The position numbers were made by a program, and so were the translations under genes. From positions 32,748,741 through 32,812,740 of the forward strand of contig CM069593.1 of the NCBI GenBank assembly GCA_035771175.1: DNA of 64,000 nucleotides. The letters are read 5' to 3'. The notes under the pieces were generated by a model. That model was not told the origin of the DNA. It made no database searches and was given only the letters and a program-made list of their open reading frames with translations. Each line of letters opens with the position of its first letter. Within the stretch, counting starts at the first letter, position 1. The DNA is from Paratinospora sagittata. Its lineage: Eukaryota; Streptophyta; Magnoliopsida; Ranunculales; Menispermaceae. Positions 8,540 through 19,816 of this stretch are shown here, piece after piece.

Positions 8540-10728
8540 ATGAGTGAAAACAATGTTCAACCCTTTCAAGAGGAAGTTGTGAACCAAGAACCGATTTGCC
8601 AACTCCAATGCAGTAGACCTCGACTTCACCCTCAGGTCGCCTCAGGATATCGGACCACCCAGCTTCAACGTGGCAGCATGGAGAGAAGAATTGGTACGAT
8701 TGTGGATAAATGTCAATCGAATGGCAAGGATCTTGCAACAAATTGAACAAGCCCATTGCATAGTGCCTGCAAGAGGCGAGTCTTCAACATTCAAGCACGA
8801 GGACAGAGATGAAAGCGTCGCGGAACCTGGTTAGGGATCAGCCACTCAAGATGAGCAAAGCCATTTAGGTTCGTTGATGATGGAGCAGCGGGCTGCTTCC
8901 CACTTTCAAGGATCAAGCAACAGGGAACTTCTTCTCAACAACATCAAGGACCAACTGCAATAAATGCAAGAACAGAACTTGATTCTAGTTGATGTGCAGA
9001 GAGGTCTACTGAACACGGGGGTTGTAAACGCAGCCTGCCAACCAGACATCACAGTAATAAGAATTGGGGATCAACCTCACACTATTCAAGCTGCAGAAGT
9101 CTGACAGCCCATTCATCCATAGATGTGATTCTGGGAGAAGTAGAGTTTTCCTTCGCAGAGGAAATCCAGAATGCCACCGTGCCTAAGTACGTCAAGATTC
9201 CTCATAAAAACCTGTATGATGGGAAAAAAGATCCAGTCAACCAACTGAATAAATATAAGTCATGGATGAAGTTGTATGGGGTGACTGATCAGACCTTCTA
9301 TCTGGCATTCTAGCACACACTGACCGATGCAGCCTTAAGTTGGTTTTAGGGATTGCCGCCCAAGTCGATCCACTTTTTCGATCAACTTGGGCGTGTTTTC
9401 GTCAGCTAGTTTGTGGGGCTCCGTGAGACGAGAAAGCCTTCCACACACCTTCTTTCTGTCAAACAAAGGAAAGACAAAGCCCTCAAAGATTACATCTCGC
9501 ACTTTGGCACGACGCGTCTCAGGTAGAAGGATATTCCCTCGATGTAGCACTGACTGCCATAATGGCAGGACTTCAACCCAGTAGAGTTTGGTGATCTCTA
9601 GCTAAGAACCTGGCTAAGACCTATGAACAGTTGCTCATCCGAGCCAGAAAATACATGAACGCCGAGGAGATGAAGACGGAGAGTGATGTCCAAGTCAAGG
9701 AAGAAGCGCCCCAGAAGAAAAGGAAAAAGAGATAATAGAAAGGAAAGAACCTAAAGAACTTTGGGCACCCATAAGGGGAGCCCCGACCTTTCAGAGTCAG
9801 GTTGGCCTACACCCCACTTACCATTCCCGTTGAGCAAGTTCTTATCGAGGAAGAGCACCGAGACCTCATACGGCCCCCACACCCCATGAGGACGGAAGCT
9901 GAGCTAAGAGGCCAGACGAAGTACTGTCGATATCATCGCAACCACACAACACGGTTGATTGCTACAACTTGAAGGAACAGATTGAACAGTTAGTCGGCTG
10001 AGGAGAGCTGGAAAAATATGCGGCAAATGAGGCCAACATGCTGGCGAACAAGGACATGCCTCTCCGACCCCCACGACCGATCACGAAAATCCACACCATT
10101 ATGGGCCGATCAGTCCTTGGCGGTGACTCAAATAGGGCAAGAAAAGCATACACCCGCAAAACATGGAACCTGCCTCTCAACGCACACTTTGCCTTCAGTT
10201 TAAGAAAAGAGTCACGAAGAGACTCACATGTCATCGCATTCACGAACGAGGATGCCCACAGATTCCACTTCTCGCACGCAGACGCCTTGGTCGTTACCCT
10301 AGATATCGCAAACCACAAAGTCTACAAGCTGTTGGTGGATGGAAGAAGTTCAGAGGACATACTTTAGCTTAGCCTCAAATGCATGAGGATAAGGGATTCG
10401 CGCCTACAGCGATCCACGACCCACCTTGTCAAATTCACCGACGATTCAGTCTGCCCGGAGAAGATAATAACTCTGCCTCTTATGGCGAGGGACTTCCCAT
10501 TCCAATCCACCGTTATGACTAATTTTTCTGGTAGTGGACTGCCCCTCAACATATAATGGGATCATCGAACGCCCAACCCTCAACGCATTACGAGCGGTGG
10601 CATCGACGTATCACTTTGTCATGAATTGCCCCACAGGAGAAGGAATTGAGATCGTGCGAGGCGATCAGATAGATTCGAATGAGTGTTATGCATTGGCCTT
10701 TCAAACGGCAGGACTACGCGACAACTAG
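8540..10728 (+). pseudogene. gag: Tat-like gag and protease, many stops and frameshifts
   Basis: The start is the ATG at 8540 (MSENNVQPF), just after the primer-binding-like site. Gag core: YDGKKDPVNQLNKYKSWM (about 9200-9270), then after a stop TLTDAALSWF, GLPPKSIHFFDQL and a FVGLRETRKPSTHLLSVKQ stretch (about 9314-9500), with Trp-to-stop and Gln-to-stop changes. The protease part reads IHTIMGRSVLGGDSNRARKA, then FTNEDAHRFHFSHADALVVT and LLVDGRSSEDIL (10038-10367), where the Asp of LVDG is the catalytic position. Then VDCPSTYNGIIERPTLNALR and an RGDQ...ECYALAF end (10530-10728). RT would normally follow but is absent. Confidence 0.75.
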
Positions 10729-10770
10729 AATGTGGCGGCGTATGAAAGTCAAGAAGACACAAATGAAACG

Positions 10771-11357
10771 GGTCCTTAGTGTTGACCTAAGTGATTCTCC
10801 ACTTAGTTTTTTCCTAAGTGTTTTGATGCTAACAAATAGTGCAAATATTTCTATCAAGTATATTTCAATACCTAAAGTTGAAAAGAGCCAAGACAAGATC
10901 AAAGTACTTCAAGCCACTCAAGCAAATGATCAACCAAATTAAAGCTTGGACAACTTGAAGGAAAGAAGAATTATGAGGTTGAGAGTCCTGTTTATGTCTA
11001 GAATTAGGATGTAACCTACTTGCTCTAGTTTGCTCAATCACTCTCTTAAAAGTCATGCATACATTAGTTTTTTGCAAGATCATATTCGAAGTTTTAAGGT
11101 TTTCAAAAATATTTTGATTTTTAACTTGATTTCGTTAAAATGGATTTTAAATTGTTTTAAAACGTGTTTTTAAGGTTTTAAATGATCCAAATATGTTTAA
11201 TTATGTGTCAACATGTTTTTTAATTTTTGGAGTTGTCCTTGAATCATCAAAAGAATGATTTTTCACGTAATGAAGGCCTCCAACGCACAAGCCAAGGGGT
11301 TTAGTGAGCTAACAGCTTGTTGGTGAAAGTTCCATACAGGGGAATAGTGGCCAGTGT
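10771..11357. other. Unassigned AT-rich stretch, possibly a Copia LTR piece
   Basis: There is no gene. The segment TGTTTTGATGCTAACAAA (about 10819) resembles the beginning of some plant Copia LTRs, and the following runs of TTTTAAA are of the same style. No partner copy, primer-binding site or target duplication was found in the window. The right boundary is the Gypsy LTR end at 11358. Confidence 0.3.
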
Positions 11358-13618
11358 TGTGGCGACTTGCACAGTGGACCGCCATCCCTCATGGATCAGC
11401 GTGCGAAAGTGCCGGGGTGGGACGCCCGGCGTAGGCATCCACAACCACCTCAAATCATCCCATGAGATGATCGAGACCCTACAACCTCAACCAGACTCTC
11501 ACATAGAATCCCCAATTTTTTTTTTTTTTTTGAACCACATCAATCACTTAATAGACTTAACAATTCTAATATCAAGACGTGCACATCTACATAATCAAAA
11601 GATATAATCAAAAGGCATATCAATAATCACAAAGTCCTCATTAGACACAAAATGGTCTAAGGCGACATGCCTACACCCATCATGAAATCTAAATCAAAAT
11701 GTACAACCACATACATCAATTCCAAGGCCACATGGCCAATATATATCACACAACCATAATCCCTCTCACTACCTAGGTTTAACAATGTTATAGATTACAT
11801 ATGTATCAAAATAAGCAAAACAAGACATATACATATGTAAAGACATCCATCCACACACAACATACCTAGACTCGCGTCGGGATGTCCCTAGCTACTACAG
11901 TGGCAACTTTCAAGCAATAACAACGCCCTTGCCCTTACTCCTATCAGTAGAACCTGAAAAAAAAAAGTGAGAGTGTGAGCCAACGGTGCCCAATGAATAG
12001 TATTTAATAGTGCCATAATTCATACATCAATAAAAGTTATATATGCTCATGCATGAAGTTATGCTCATAAGTATATGAAACATAAAAACACATATTAAAA
12101 TAAGCATCAACCATTTTCATGCATTTCAAATCCATTCGTTTTCCACCATCATTTTCCTGTTGTAAAGACCAACATGGCCCTCCCTCATTGGGGTACAACT
12201 GACATAAAGATCATTCACTCGCAAGTGCAACGATCCTCCCTAGATCGAGGTATGTCATAGCTACTTCTGGAGACAAGTTAGCTTGGTAATTACTCAAGCC
12301 TTCTAGATACTCGATATCTAAAGACAACTTAGCTTGGAAACATCCAAAGCCTTATAGAACCCTCTATGCATGTCATTTCAAAACATAGTAAACACATGCA
12401 TTTCATAATGATATTCATGACTTTCAACATACAATATAAATAAGTAAGATGACACAAGTGGTAACAAGATGAACCACTACTCACAACCAATGCCACTCAA
12501 CAAGCTATCCACACACGGCCTAGATGAAATCCAATGCAACACAAGATCCTGTAAACCATAGATTCGTGCAAATGTGTCAATTATCATGACCATCCATACT
12601 TAGACACACTAATCATGATCAATTCCTACTCTAATGAGTCCATGTGCATCTAATCCCCATCATGAGTCTCCCATCTCATGATCAACCTCGACATCCGTGC
12701 CAAGCCACGGATAAGGCTAATTCCCACAAACTAAAACAATTACTTAGTCTAGGTTATTCAATCCTAACACAAGTCCAAACCATTCAAAACCATGCAAGAT
12801 TTATTATAAACAAGTCATTTCCTCAATTCAAACCAAAACATGGCATATGAACCAAATGGGAAAAATCTCTACAATAGGCATAGAGCCAAATTGCACTAAG
12901 TCATACCAAATTGACATAAGTTCATACATTCTAAACCCATGATTCCATTCAATTTAGGTCCAATTAGATAATCTCCAAGTCAATTTAATCAATTGACTTG
13001 GTTTAGGTCAAAAGCCCTAATTTGGGCAAAATCCCCAAAATCAAGCCCTAAGCCGATTTTACACTACAACTAGGGTTTTCGATGGATAAAAATACTGAAC
13101 ACCACTATCAATCAACTAGGATCAGCCACTTATCCATCATAGTTGACATGCAAGCCCAACTGAAATCCCTAAGTTCGATTTCTAGGGTTTAGATCTTTAC
13201 AGTAGATCCGCCAATTTCTTACTAGAAATTGGGAAATATGGTGTCATTGGGTTTTAAATCCAGCAAGGAACCCAAATCTACGCCATACACCACGTCCGTA
13301 AGAGTTTCATACAAAACCCTCCCTTTACACCATAAAAAATGAGGTGAAGTTCATGCAAAATGCAATCAAAGTGTAGATCTAGGTCTTAGAGGGTAGAATC
13401 AACCATAAATAACCATCAATGGCCGAAAATCAGTGGACCCTAAGTTAGGGTCACTTTCAAACCATGGTCAACACCCTCCTTTAGGTAAAAAAAAAGAAGC
13501 ACAAAACCCCATCTACAAAGAGAAACTAGGGAGAAAATGGAAAAACATACTCACTTTGGGTGAGATTTGAGCAAGGAATCACCAAGAACACCAAGAACCC
13601 TAGCTCTTCCCCTTTTCT

Positions 13619-13650
13619 TCTCCTCTTTCTCCTCTTTCTCCTCTTTCCAA
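13619..13650 (+). repeat. Short CT-rich tandem repeat
   Basis: CTCCTCTTT-type units of about nine or ten bases, roughly three copies, lying between the TATA-like site and the donor-like site of the LTR (leader region on the minus strand). Confidence 0.7.
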
Positions 13651-13782
13651 GCTCAAAAACATGTAAATGAACTCAAAATAGGTTTTGGTTACTTAAATAG
13701 ACAAGTTTGGGCCCACACAAAAAGTTGCCAAAAAATAGATTTTTTTTTTATTTTTCATGCCAAGGAGCGTGGACATATTTCT

Positions 13783-14225
13783 CATGGAGCGCTCCTCCAT
13801 TCGAGGGAGTGTGCTCCTTTGTTCAAACTCTGAAAAACCAAGTTTTTTTTTTGGATTTCCCAACAAGAGCGTGGGAAAATTTTCCAGGGAGCACGCTCCT
13901 CCTTTCATTCTCCGAAAATCTGAGTTTTCACCCCATTTAGCCTGGGCGTTTTTCTTCATGGAGCGCGCTCCTCCATTCGGGGGAGTGCGCTCCTCATAAC
14001 TTGGCCAATTTATGGGTTTCAGGCTGACCATGGAGCGCGCTCCTCTTCCCATTGAGCTCGTTCCATGGTTCTTCGGCCTCATTTTTCTCTCGTTTCGACA
14101 CCCGACAAACCTTCGATCATCCCAAGACTTCGCGTGCGCATTTCACGATGTAAAACCACGCGAAAACACATGTTTCGGGCACTCCATGGAGCTCGTACCA
14201 TCACTCATGGAGCTCGCTCCATGGT
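13783..14225 (-). promoter_or_regulatory. Array of GGAGCGCGCTCC-type palindromes in the LTR U3
   Basis: About eight sites of the form GGAGCRCGCTCC, several extended as CCATGGAGC...GCTCCATGG, occur within 440 bases. They lie 90-530 bases upstream of the TATA-like element, in the region that should hold the LTR enhancer. Similar palindromes stand in the same place in Copia A-type LTRs (52399-52650, 57359-57715). A binding function is inference. Confidence 0.55.
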
Positions 14226-14582
14226 TACTCAAAATTTTGGATTTCATTTTGACATTGTGCACATTGGAATTTCGCGTTTAGATAGGCGTTTTCAATGTAA
14301 AAATGGGTGTCGGACTCGATTTTAACATCCCCCAGTTCATTTGATGCTCCCAACATAAAGTTATCGTCAAATCAACGTGGAAACATTCGAAATAACATGC
14401 ATAAAACACCAAACACATAATCAAACAACTAAGGCAAACACAAGGAAAACAGAAGGCAAATACATAGAGTTTGGGCATAACACAAACGGGTTACGGGCTA
14501 GATGAAATAATTTCTAGAGCGCTACATCACACCCACGTTAGAGTGAACTTCACCCTCGAAGTTTTAAGGTTAAGAAATTACC

Positions 14583-15068
14583 TCAGCCCATGAACTTGGC
14601 AAAGTGCTCCCGCATGTAGTCCTCACGCTCCCAAATAACCTGCTCCTCGCAGTGGAATTGCCATTTCACCTTAACCATAAGAATATCTCCGGTGCCCAAT
14701 TTCGACACCTTCCGGTCAAGTATTTCGGCTGGTTCCTCATCATAGGTCCCATCCTGCCTCAACTCCACGTGCCTCTAATCCAAGACATGATCAAAATCAC
14801 TCTTGTACAATCTCAGTATCGACACATGAAACACATTATGTATTGCCGCAAGCTGAGGTGGCAAGGCTAATTAGTAAGCGACGGGGCTAATCTGCTCTAG
14901 GATCTCGAACGACCCAATGAATCTCGAAGCAAGCTTGGCCTTCATCCCAAACCTTGTCTGGCCCTTCTGAGGAGAGACCTTCAACAGAACTTGGACACCA
15001 ACCTCGAACTCTATGGCCTTACACCTATTGTTAGCATAACTCTTCTGCTTATCTTGAGCTATCTTCAC
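14583..15068 (-). pseudogene. Decayed chromovirus: integrase C-terminus and chromodomain
   Basis: Two open pieces. 14871-15068 reads [20 protein letters not shown] and RFIGSFEILEQISPVAY, the linker after the integrase core. 14583-14768 reads EILDRKVSKLG, MVKVKWQFH and WEREDYMREHF, the C-terminal chromodomain-like module of Tekay/Del elements, which is thought to guide integration to heterochromatin. Between them is a stop-containing segment (14769-14870). The sequence matches the C-terminus of the intact copy at 26009-26500. Confidence 0.8.
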
Positions 15069-15263
15069 ATTATGCTTAATCCGTTTGATCTTCTATGTGT
15101 GTTCTCATACAAACTTTGGTCCCAACATAACAACATCCCCTACCTCCGTCCAACACACGGGTAACCTACACGGTCGACCATACAAGGCCTCAAAGGGAGC
15201 CATGTCAATACTGGATTGATAACTATTGTTGTACGCGAACTCACACAGGTGCAAATACTCCTC

Positions 15264-15644
15264 CTAGTTACCACCAGACTCAAGGACAAAAGCTCGGAGC
15301 ATATCTTCTAAAATCAAAATCAACCTCTCGGACTGGTTGTCCATCTGAGGATGATATGCGGTACTAAGATTTAGCCTCGTGTCAAGTTGCCTCTGCAACC
15401 CTTGCCATAACATCGATGTAAACCTGGGGTCCCTATCCGATACAATCGAAACTGGCACCTCATGAACCCTCACAATCTCCCGCATATATAACCTACTCAG
15501 CTTGTCAATAAAATCCCTAATGTCAACCGGCAAGAAGTGAGCAGTTTTGGTCAAGCGATCAACTATGACCCATATGGCATCATGTCTCCTCGGAGTATAG
15601 GGTAATCCCACTACAACTGTGGATCTGTGGGAACCCATTAACAT
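15264..15644 (-). pseudogene. Decayed chromovirus: integrase core lacking its zinc finger
   Basis: It reads [31 protein letters not shown] and TAYHPQMDNQSERL: the D and E positions of the DDE core remain, with TDGQ changed to MDNQ. Compared with the complete element (27010-27310), about 240 bases are missing at about 15615, which removes the HHCC finger and the first catalytic Asp region. The piece therefore starts in RNase H/integrase linker sequence fused to the core. Confidence 0.8.
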
Positions 15645-15766
15645 CCCCGATATCTCAAAGCACCATCAGATGACACGTGATAATCGACATGATCACCATT
15701 CTCAGCCCAAGACTTGTACATCACATAATCAATGTCAAGCCTCTGCTGGTCAATCACGTCCTAGAC

Positions 15767-17109
15767 TCAACTAGGCTGAGCTCTCGTCTGAGCACATATC
15801 ACAATCTCATCAGAAGGGGTAGCACATACGCTCATCACTATAGCCGCCTCAAGTAGTCTCCACTCCTGAGACATTTGGGGTGCTACAATAATTGTCTTTA
15901 TCCTCTTCCTGCTCAACGCATCAGCCACTACATAAGCCTTACCAGGATGGTATTCCAATGTGAAATCATAGTCCTTTAGGAGCTCTAACCACGTTCTCTG
16001 CCTCATATTCAATTCTTTCTAAGAAAACAAATACTTGAGGCTCTTGTGGTCAGAATTTAAGGTGAACTTCTCACCATAGTGATAATGCCTCAAAATCTTT
16101 AGAGCGAAAACCACTGCAGCCAATTCTAAGTCATGAATAGGATAGTTCTTCTCATGCACCTTCAACTGCCTCGATGCATAAGCAACCTATCCTTATGCAT
16201 CAAAGAACACCCTATGCCGATATGAAAGGCATCAGTGTAGATAACCAACTCCTGACCAGGCTTTGGTAAATCAATACTAGTGTAGATGTCAACCTCTTTT
16301 TCAGCTCTAAAAGGCATTCTCACACTCATCTGCCCACATAAGGGCACATCTTTCTGGGTAAGCCTAGTAAGAGGCACAACCAACCTAGCGAAGCCTTGCA
16401 CAAACCTTTTGTAATAACCTGCTAAACCCAGAAAGCTCTTGATCTCGGTCACTGTGGTAGGTCTAGGCCAACTGATAATGGTTTCAACCTTCCATGGATC
16501 AACAAAAATTCCCTCAGAACTCACCACATGACCCCAAAATCTCACTTCAGTGATCCAAAACTCGCACTTGCTCAGCTTTGCATACAATCTATGCTCTCTT
16601 AGAGTCTGCAAAGTCATTCTGAGGTGTTCCTCATGCTCAGCCTAAGTCTTGGAATACGCCGGTATGTCATCAATGAAGACAATGACAAACTCATCCAGAT
16701 ACTGCCTAAAAACACTCTACATCAGGTCCATGAACATTGCCGGTGCATTAGTCACACCAAAAGGCATCACAAGAAACTCATAATGTCCATATCGGGTCCT
16801 GAAAGCTGTCTTATGCACATCTTCATCCCTGATGCTTAGCTGATGATAACAGGAACGTAGATCAATCATCGAGAAGAGTCTCGCTCCCTTCAACTGGTCA
16901 AACATATCATCAATCCTCGGGAGATGATACTTGTTCTTAATGGTCAACCTATTGAGTTGGCGGTAGTAGATGCATAACTGCAAACTCCCATCTTTCTTCT
17001 TGACAAAAAGAACTGGAGCTCCCCATGGTGACACACTTGGGCTAATGAATCCCTTAGCCAACAGTTCTTTAAGTTGTTTCTGCAACTCAATCAACTCAAC
17101 CGGCGCCAT
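15767..17109 (-). pseudogene. Decayed chromovirus: reverse transcriptase and RNase H
   Basis: Pieces in order on the minus strand. 16717-17109 carries [30 protein letters not shown] and [16 protein letters not shown]. The YxDD-type catalytic region near 16660-16690 still reads as FIDDI in part. 16162-16617 carries [19 protein letters not shown] and [13 protein letters not shown], then YTDA of RNase H. 15767-16012 ends RNase H with [19 protein letters not shown]. Stops and small indels separate them. The domain order PR-RT-RH-IN is that of Gypsy. Confidence 0.85.
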
Positions 17110-17241
17110 TCAATATGGTGCCATGGAGACAAGCTTCGTACCAGGGACCAGCTCTATGATAAAGTCGATTTCCTTTTTTGGAGGAAATCTAGAAAGGTTC
17201 GTGGGAAACACATTAGGAAAATCTCTTACTACAGGGATGTC

Positions 17242-17805
17242 CTAAAGTCTCATCCCACTGGTCTCATCATCCCTTGGCACTATCCCAGCTAAGATCACTC
17301 TATCTCCATCAGTTACCAATATACCTCTGGTGATTGGTTGGTTCGATGCTCTCCCTTGCAATGTGAACTCAGAATGTACAGGGATCTGAAAAATGACTCT
17401 CTTCGCAAAGAAATCAATCACTGCATGGTATGCGGCGAGCCAATCCATCCCAAGGATTGCATCAAACTCAAGGAATTCTAAGACTCTAAGGTCCACGGGC
17501 ATCTCAAAGTCCCCAACTCTCACTATACAGTCCTCACAAACCAAGTTCGGGTATATTCTCTCCTCAACTACAGTACTCACAACTAACCATGTACTAGCTC
17601 TAACGTGAATCAAATGAAATCTATCTACCATGCGTCCGAATATGAAAGACAAAGTAGATCCAGCATCAAATAGAACATGCATCAAAATATCCCAAATATG
17701 AAGAGTACCTTCCACTAAGGTCCTTGATGTTGTTGGATCTGGCTCGGTGGCTGCCCTTGCAATTTCTTTGCCACTGAACTGTTGCACTGTACCCAGAGAT
17801 TCCAA
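17242..17805 (-). pseudogene. Decayed chromovirus: protease
   Basis: Reads [19 protein letters not shown] with the catalytic DAGST, then [20 protein letters not shown], the usual retropepsin flap and C-terminal motif of Gypsy elements. The frame is open for 187 codons and matches the intact copy around 29000-29450. It continues from gag upstream and into the RT linker. Confidence 0.82.
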
Positions 17806-18776
17806 CGGTGGGTTTGGACACTCAATTCTCCTGTGACCCTATTGACCACACTTATAACAGATGAGTGGAGCTCTCCAAGCAGTAGATCTTGACTGCGATG
17901 CAGTCTCGTTACCACCTCTGCCTGACTGTGGAAGTGGTGGCATTTGTGCCTGACTGCCCATTGGGGTAGAAGGTATTGCAAATGGTGAATATCTAACACC
18001 AGTCTGGATGTAAGATGGCTCGGTCTGAGAATCCTCAGACTGTGTTCCCTTCTCGAACTTCCTCTTCTTCCCCCATGTCTTCTCCCTCTAGGAGTTAGTC
18101 CCACCCATCTTGGCCTGACACTGCTGAGGTGCCTGAACTACTGGTCTTGCCTGTCCCTCAATGCGCTCATGAAACTCAAACTGTGCAGCCCTCGTGGTCA
18201 CTGTCGCGAACTCGGTCATCTCAGTCACTGATAAGGCCTACCTGATAGTTGGCCTCAATCCCAAAATGAACTGTGTGATCCGATCCTCAGTCAACTGTAC
18301 TAGGCCTGAAGCATAAGCAGACAACTGTATGAACTTGATCTCGTACTGACAAACAGTCATGGGGTTCTGCTTAAGGTTCATGAACTCATGCCTCTTGTTT
18401 AGTCTCTCTATAGAGGAACATAGGCCTCAAGAATTTGTTGTCTGAAAGATTGCCAACTCTGTACTGTGCCCTGGTTCTTCAACACAAATGACCACCAATC
18501 GTCCGCATCACCCTCCAACATATGGGTAAAACATAACACCTAAGCCTCCTCATCAAGGCTAAGAGTCCGAGCAATCTTGTCTACATTCTTCAGCCAATCA
18601 TCTGCTTTTTTCAACTCTGTTCCCCCATGAAACTTCTCAGACTTCAGCTTCATGAATTTCTCTACCATCCTGATCCGATGGTTTGAAGGGTCTCTGGCTG
18701 GAATAGGAACTGCGGTAAGTGCAATATCTGGCTCTGGTGCAGCCATAGGGGGCTCGACTGCATCCTCATCTCCCAT
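17806..18776 (-). pseudogene. gag: Decayed chromovirus: gag
   Basis: 18540-18776 reads RMVEKFMKLKSEKFHGGTEL and ADDWLKNVDKIARTL, matching the gag N-terminus of the complete element (30240-30400). The middle is broken by stops. The zinc knuckle at about 17840-17880 reads CYKCGQ, stop, GHRRIEC, with the stop inside the knuckle. The true gag start is missing: at about 18805 the sequence switches strand to Gypsy B. Confidence 0.8.
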
Positions 18777-18812
18777 AGGGTCGGCCTCAACCTCACCATC
18801 AGGGCGTTCAGT
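18777..18812. other. Head-to-head junction of two chromoviruses
   Basis: Left of here the coding strand is minus and reads gag N-terminus. Right of here it is plus and reads the protease-RT linker (VCEYPEVFPDELSGLPPK). No LTR, primer-binding site or target duplication separates them, so it is a rearrangement breakpoint (inversion, or deletion between oppositely oriented elements) and not an insertion. The exact base cannot be fixed by eye. Confidence 0.7.
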
Positions 18813-19816
18813 TAGCAGACATTCCTATAGTCTGTGAGTACCCAGAGGTTTTTCCTGATGAGTTATCTGGCTTACCGCCTAAGTGAGAGGTAGACTTTAT
18901 CATTGAGCTGATGCCCGGGACAAAACCCATTTTCATTCCACCGTATCGTATGGTATCGAAAGAGTTGAATGAACTCAGAGCCCAGCTTGATGAGCTGATG
19001 GGCAAGGGATTTATTTCCCCTAGTATGTCACCTTGGGGAGCACCTGTGTTGTTCTTCAAGAAGAAATGCGGGAGTCTTCCATTGTGTATAGACTACCTTC
19101 AGTTGAATAAGGTGACTATCAAGAACAAGTATCCACTTCCTCGTATTGATGACTTGTTTGATCAACTGATTGGGGCCAAGTTCTTTTCGAAGATTGACTT
19201 GAGGTCAGGGTACCATTAGTTGAGGATTAGAGATGAGGATGTTCCGAAGACTACTTTACGGACGAGGTATGGACATTACGAGTTTCTAGTGATGCCCTTC
19301 GGGATGACAAATGCACCAGCTATGTTCATGGATCTGATGCAAAGAGTGTTTAGGCCGTACCTTGACCAGTTCATTATAGTCTTCATCGATGATATCCTAG
19401 TCTATTCTAAGACTAGAGAGGATCATGAGCGTCATCTTAAAGTTACTTTGCAGACATTGTTGGAGGATAAGTTGTATGTCAAGCTAAGCAAGTGTGACTT
19501 CTAGATAACTAAGGTGAAATTCTTGGGTCATGTGGTTAGTGCAGAGGGTATTTCAGTTGATTCTGCTAAGGTTGAGACGACCATTGGATGCCCAAGACCT
19601 ACCACAGTGACAGAGATTCGTAGCTTTCTGGGTTTGGCTGGCTATTACAAGAAGTTCGTGAAGAGCTTTTCCACAATAGCCGCACCATTGACTAAGCTGA
19701 CTCAGAAAAATGTGACCTTCACATGGTCGGATGCATGTGAGAAAGCCTTAAGTGAGTTGAAACAGAGGTTGACTATAGCTCCAGTGTTTATTCTTCTAGA
19801 GCCTGGGAGGAGTTAG
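18808..19816 (+). pseudogene. Gypsy B reverse transcriptase
   Basis: Starts inside the protease-RT linker. RT motifs are present: [66 protein letters not shown] and the catalytic [11 protein letters not shown] (about 19384-19415). In-frame stops replace an Arg (K-stop-EVDF, about 18873), a Gln (TAG at about 19217) and a Trp (TAG at about 19501). The frame is otherwise maintained to 19816. Without protease and gag this is a 5'-truncated element. It is Tekay-like by its C-terminal chromodomain. Confidence 0.87.

Larger units (their letters stand above)
8226..10770 (+). mobile_element. Tat-lineage Gypsy remnant: leader, gag and protease
   Basis: It has a primer-binding-site-like motif (8490-8507), a gag with the DGKKDPVNQL...KSWMKLYG pattern, and a protease region ending in ILVDGRSS-like and NALRAVASTYHFVMNCPT motifs. 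These are typical of Tat/Retand-type Gypsy elements (family knowledge). RT, RNase H, integrase and both complete LTRs are missing. It is joined to Copia A RT on the left and to unassigned DNA on the right, with no visible target duplication, so it is a deletion remnant. Confidence 0.7.
11358..14526 (-). mobile_element. 3' LTR of a decayed chromovirus (family 2)
   Basis: On the minus strand it runs from TGTAGCGCTC (14526) to GTCGCCACA (11358), followed on the internal side by a sequence matching the polypurine-tract region of the complete element at 25966. It shares end motifs with the 23012-33916 family but is diverged. It contains an array of GC-rich palindromes (13783-14225), a TATA-like CTATTTAAG (13692-13700), a donor-like AAA/GTGAGT (GT at 13554-13553), the conserved GTGAGCC...CAATGAATA module (11976-12000) and an acceptor-like T-tract-CAG/G (AG at 11955-11954). 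No ORF in it is credible. The 5' LTR is lost through the head-to-head fusion near 18805. Confidence 0.8.

Noticed and set aside
9962..10318. Open frames on the minus strand over the Tat-like protease region
   Set aside because: They are antisense to a recognisable gag-protease reading on the plus strand and have no motif of their own.
10771..11357. Host gene exon
   Set aside because: Short AT-rich frames only, no domain, and a start like a Copia LTR.
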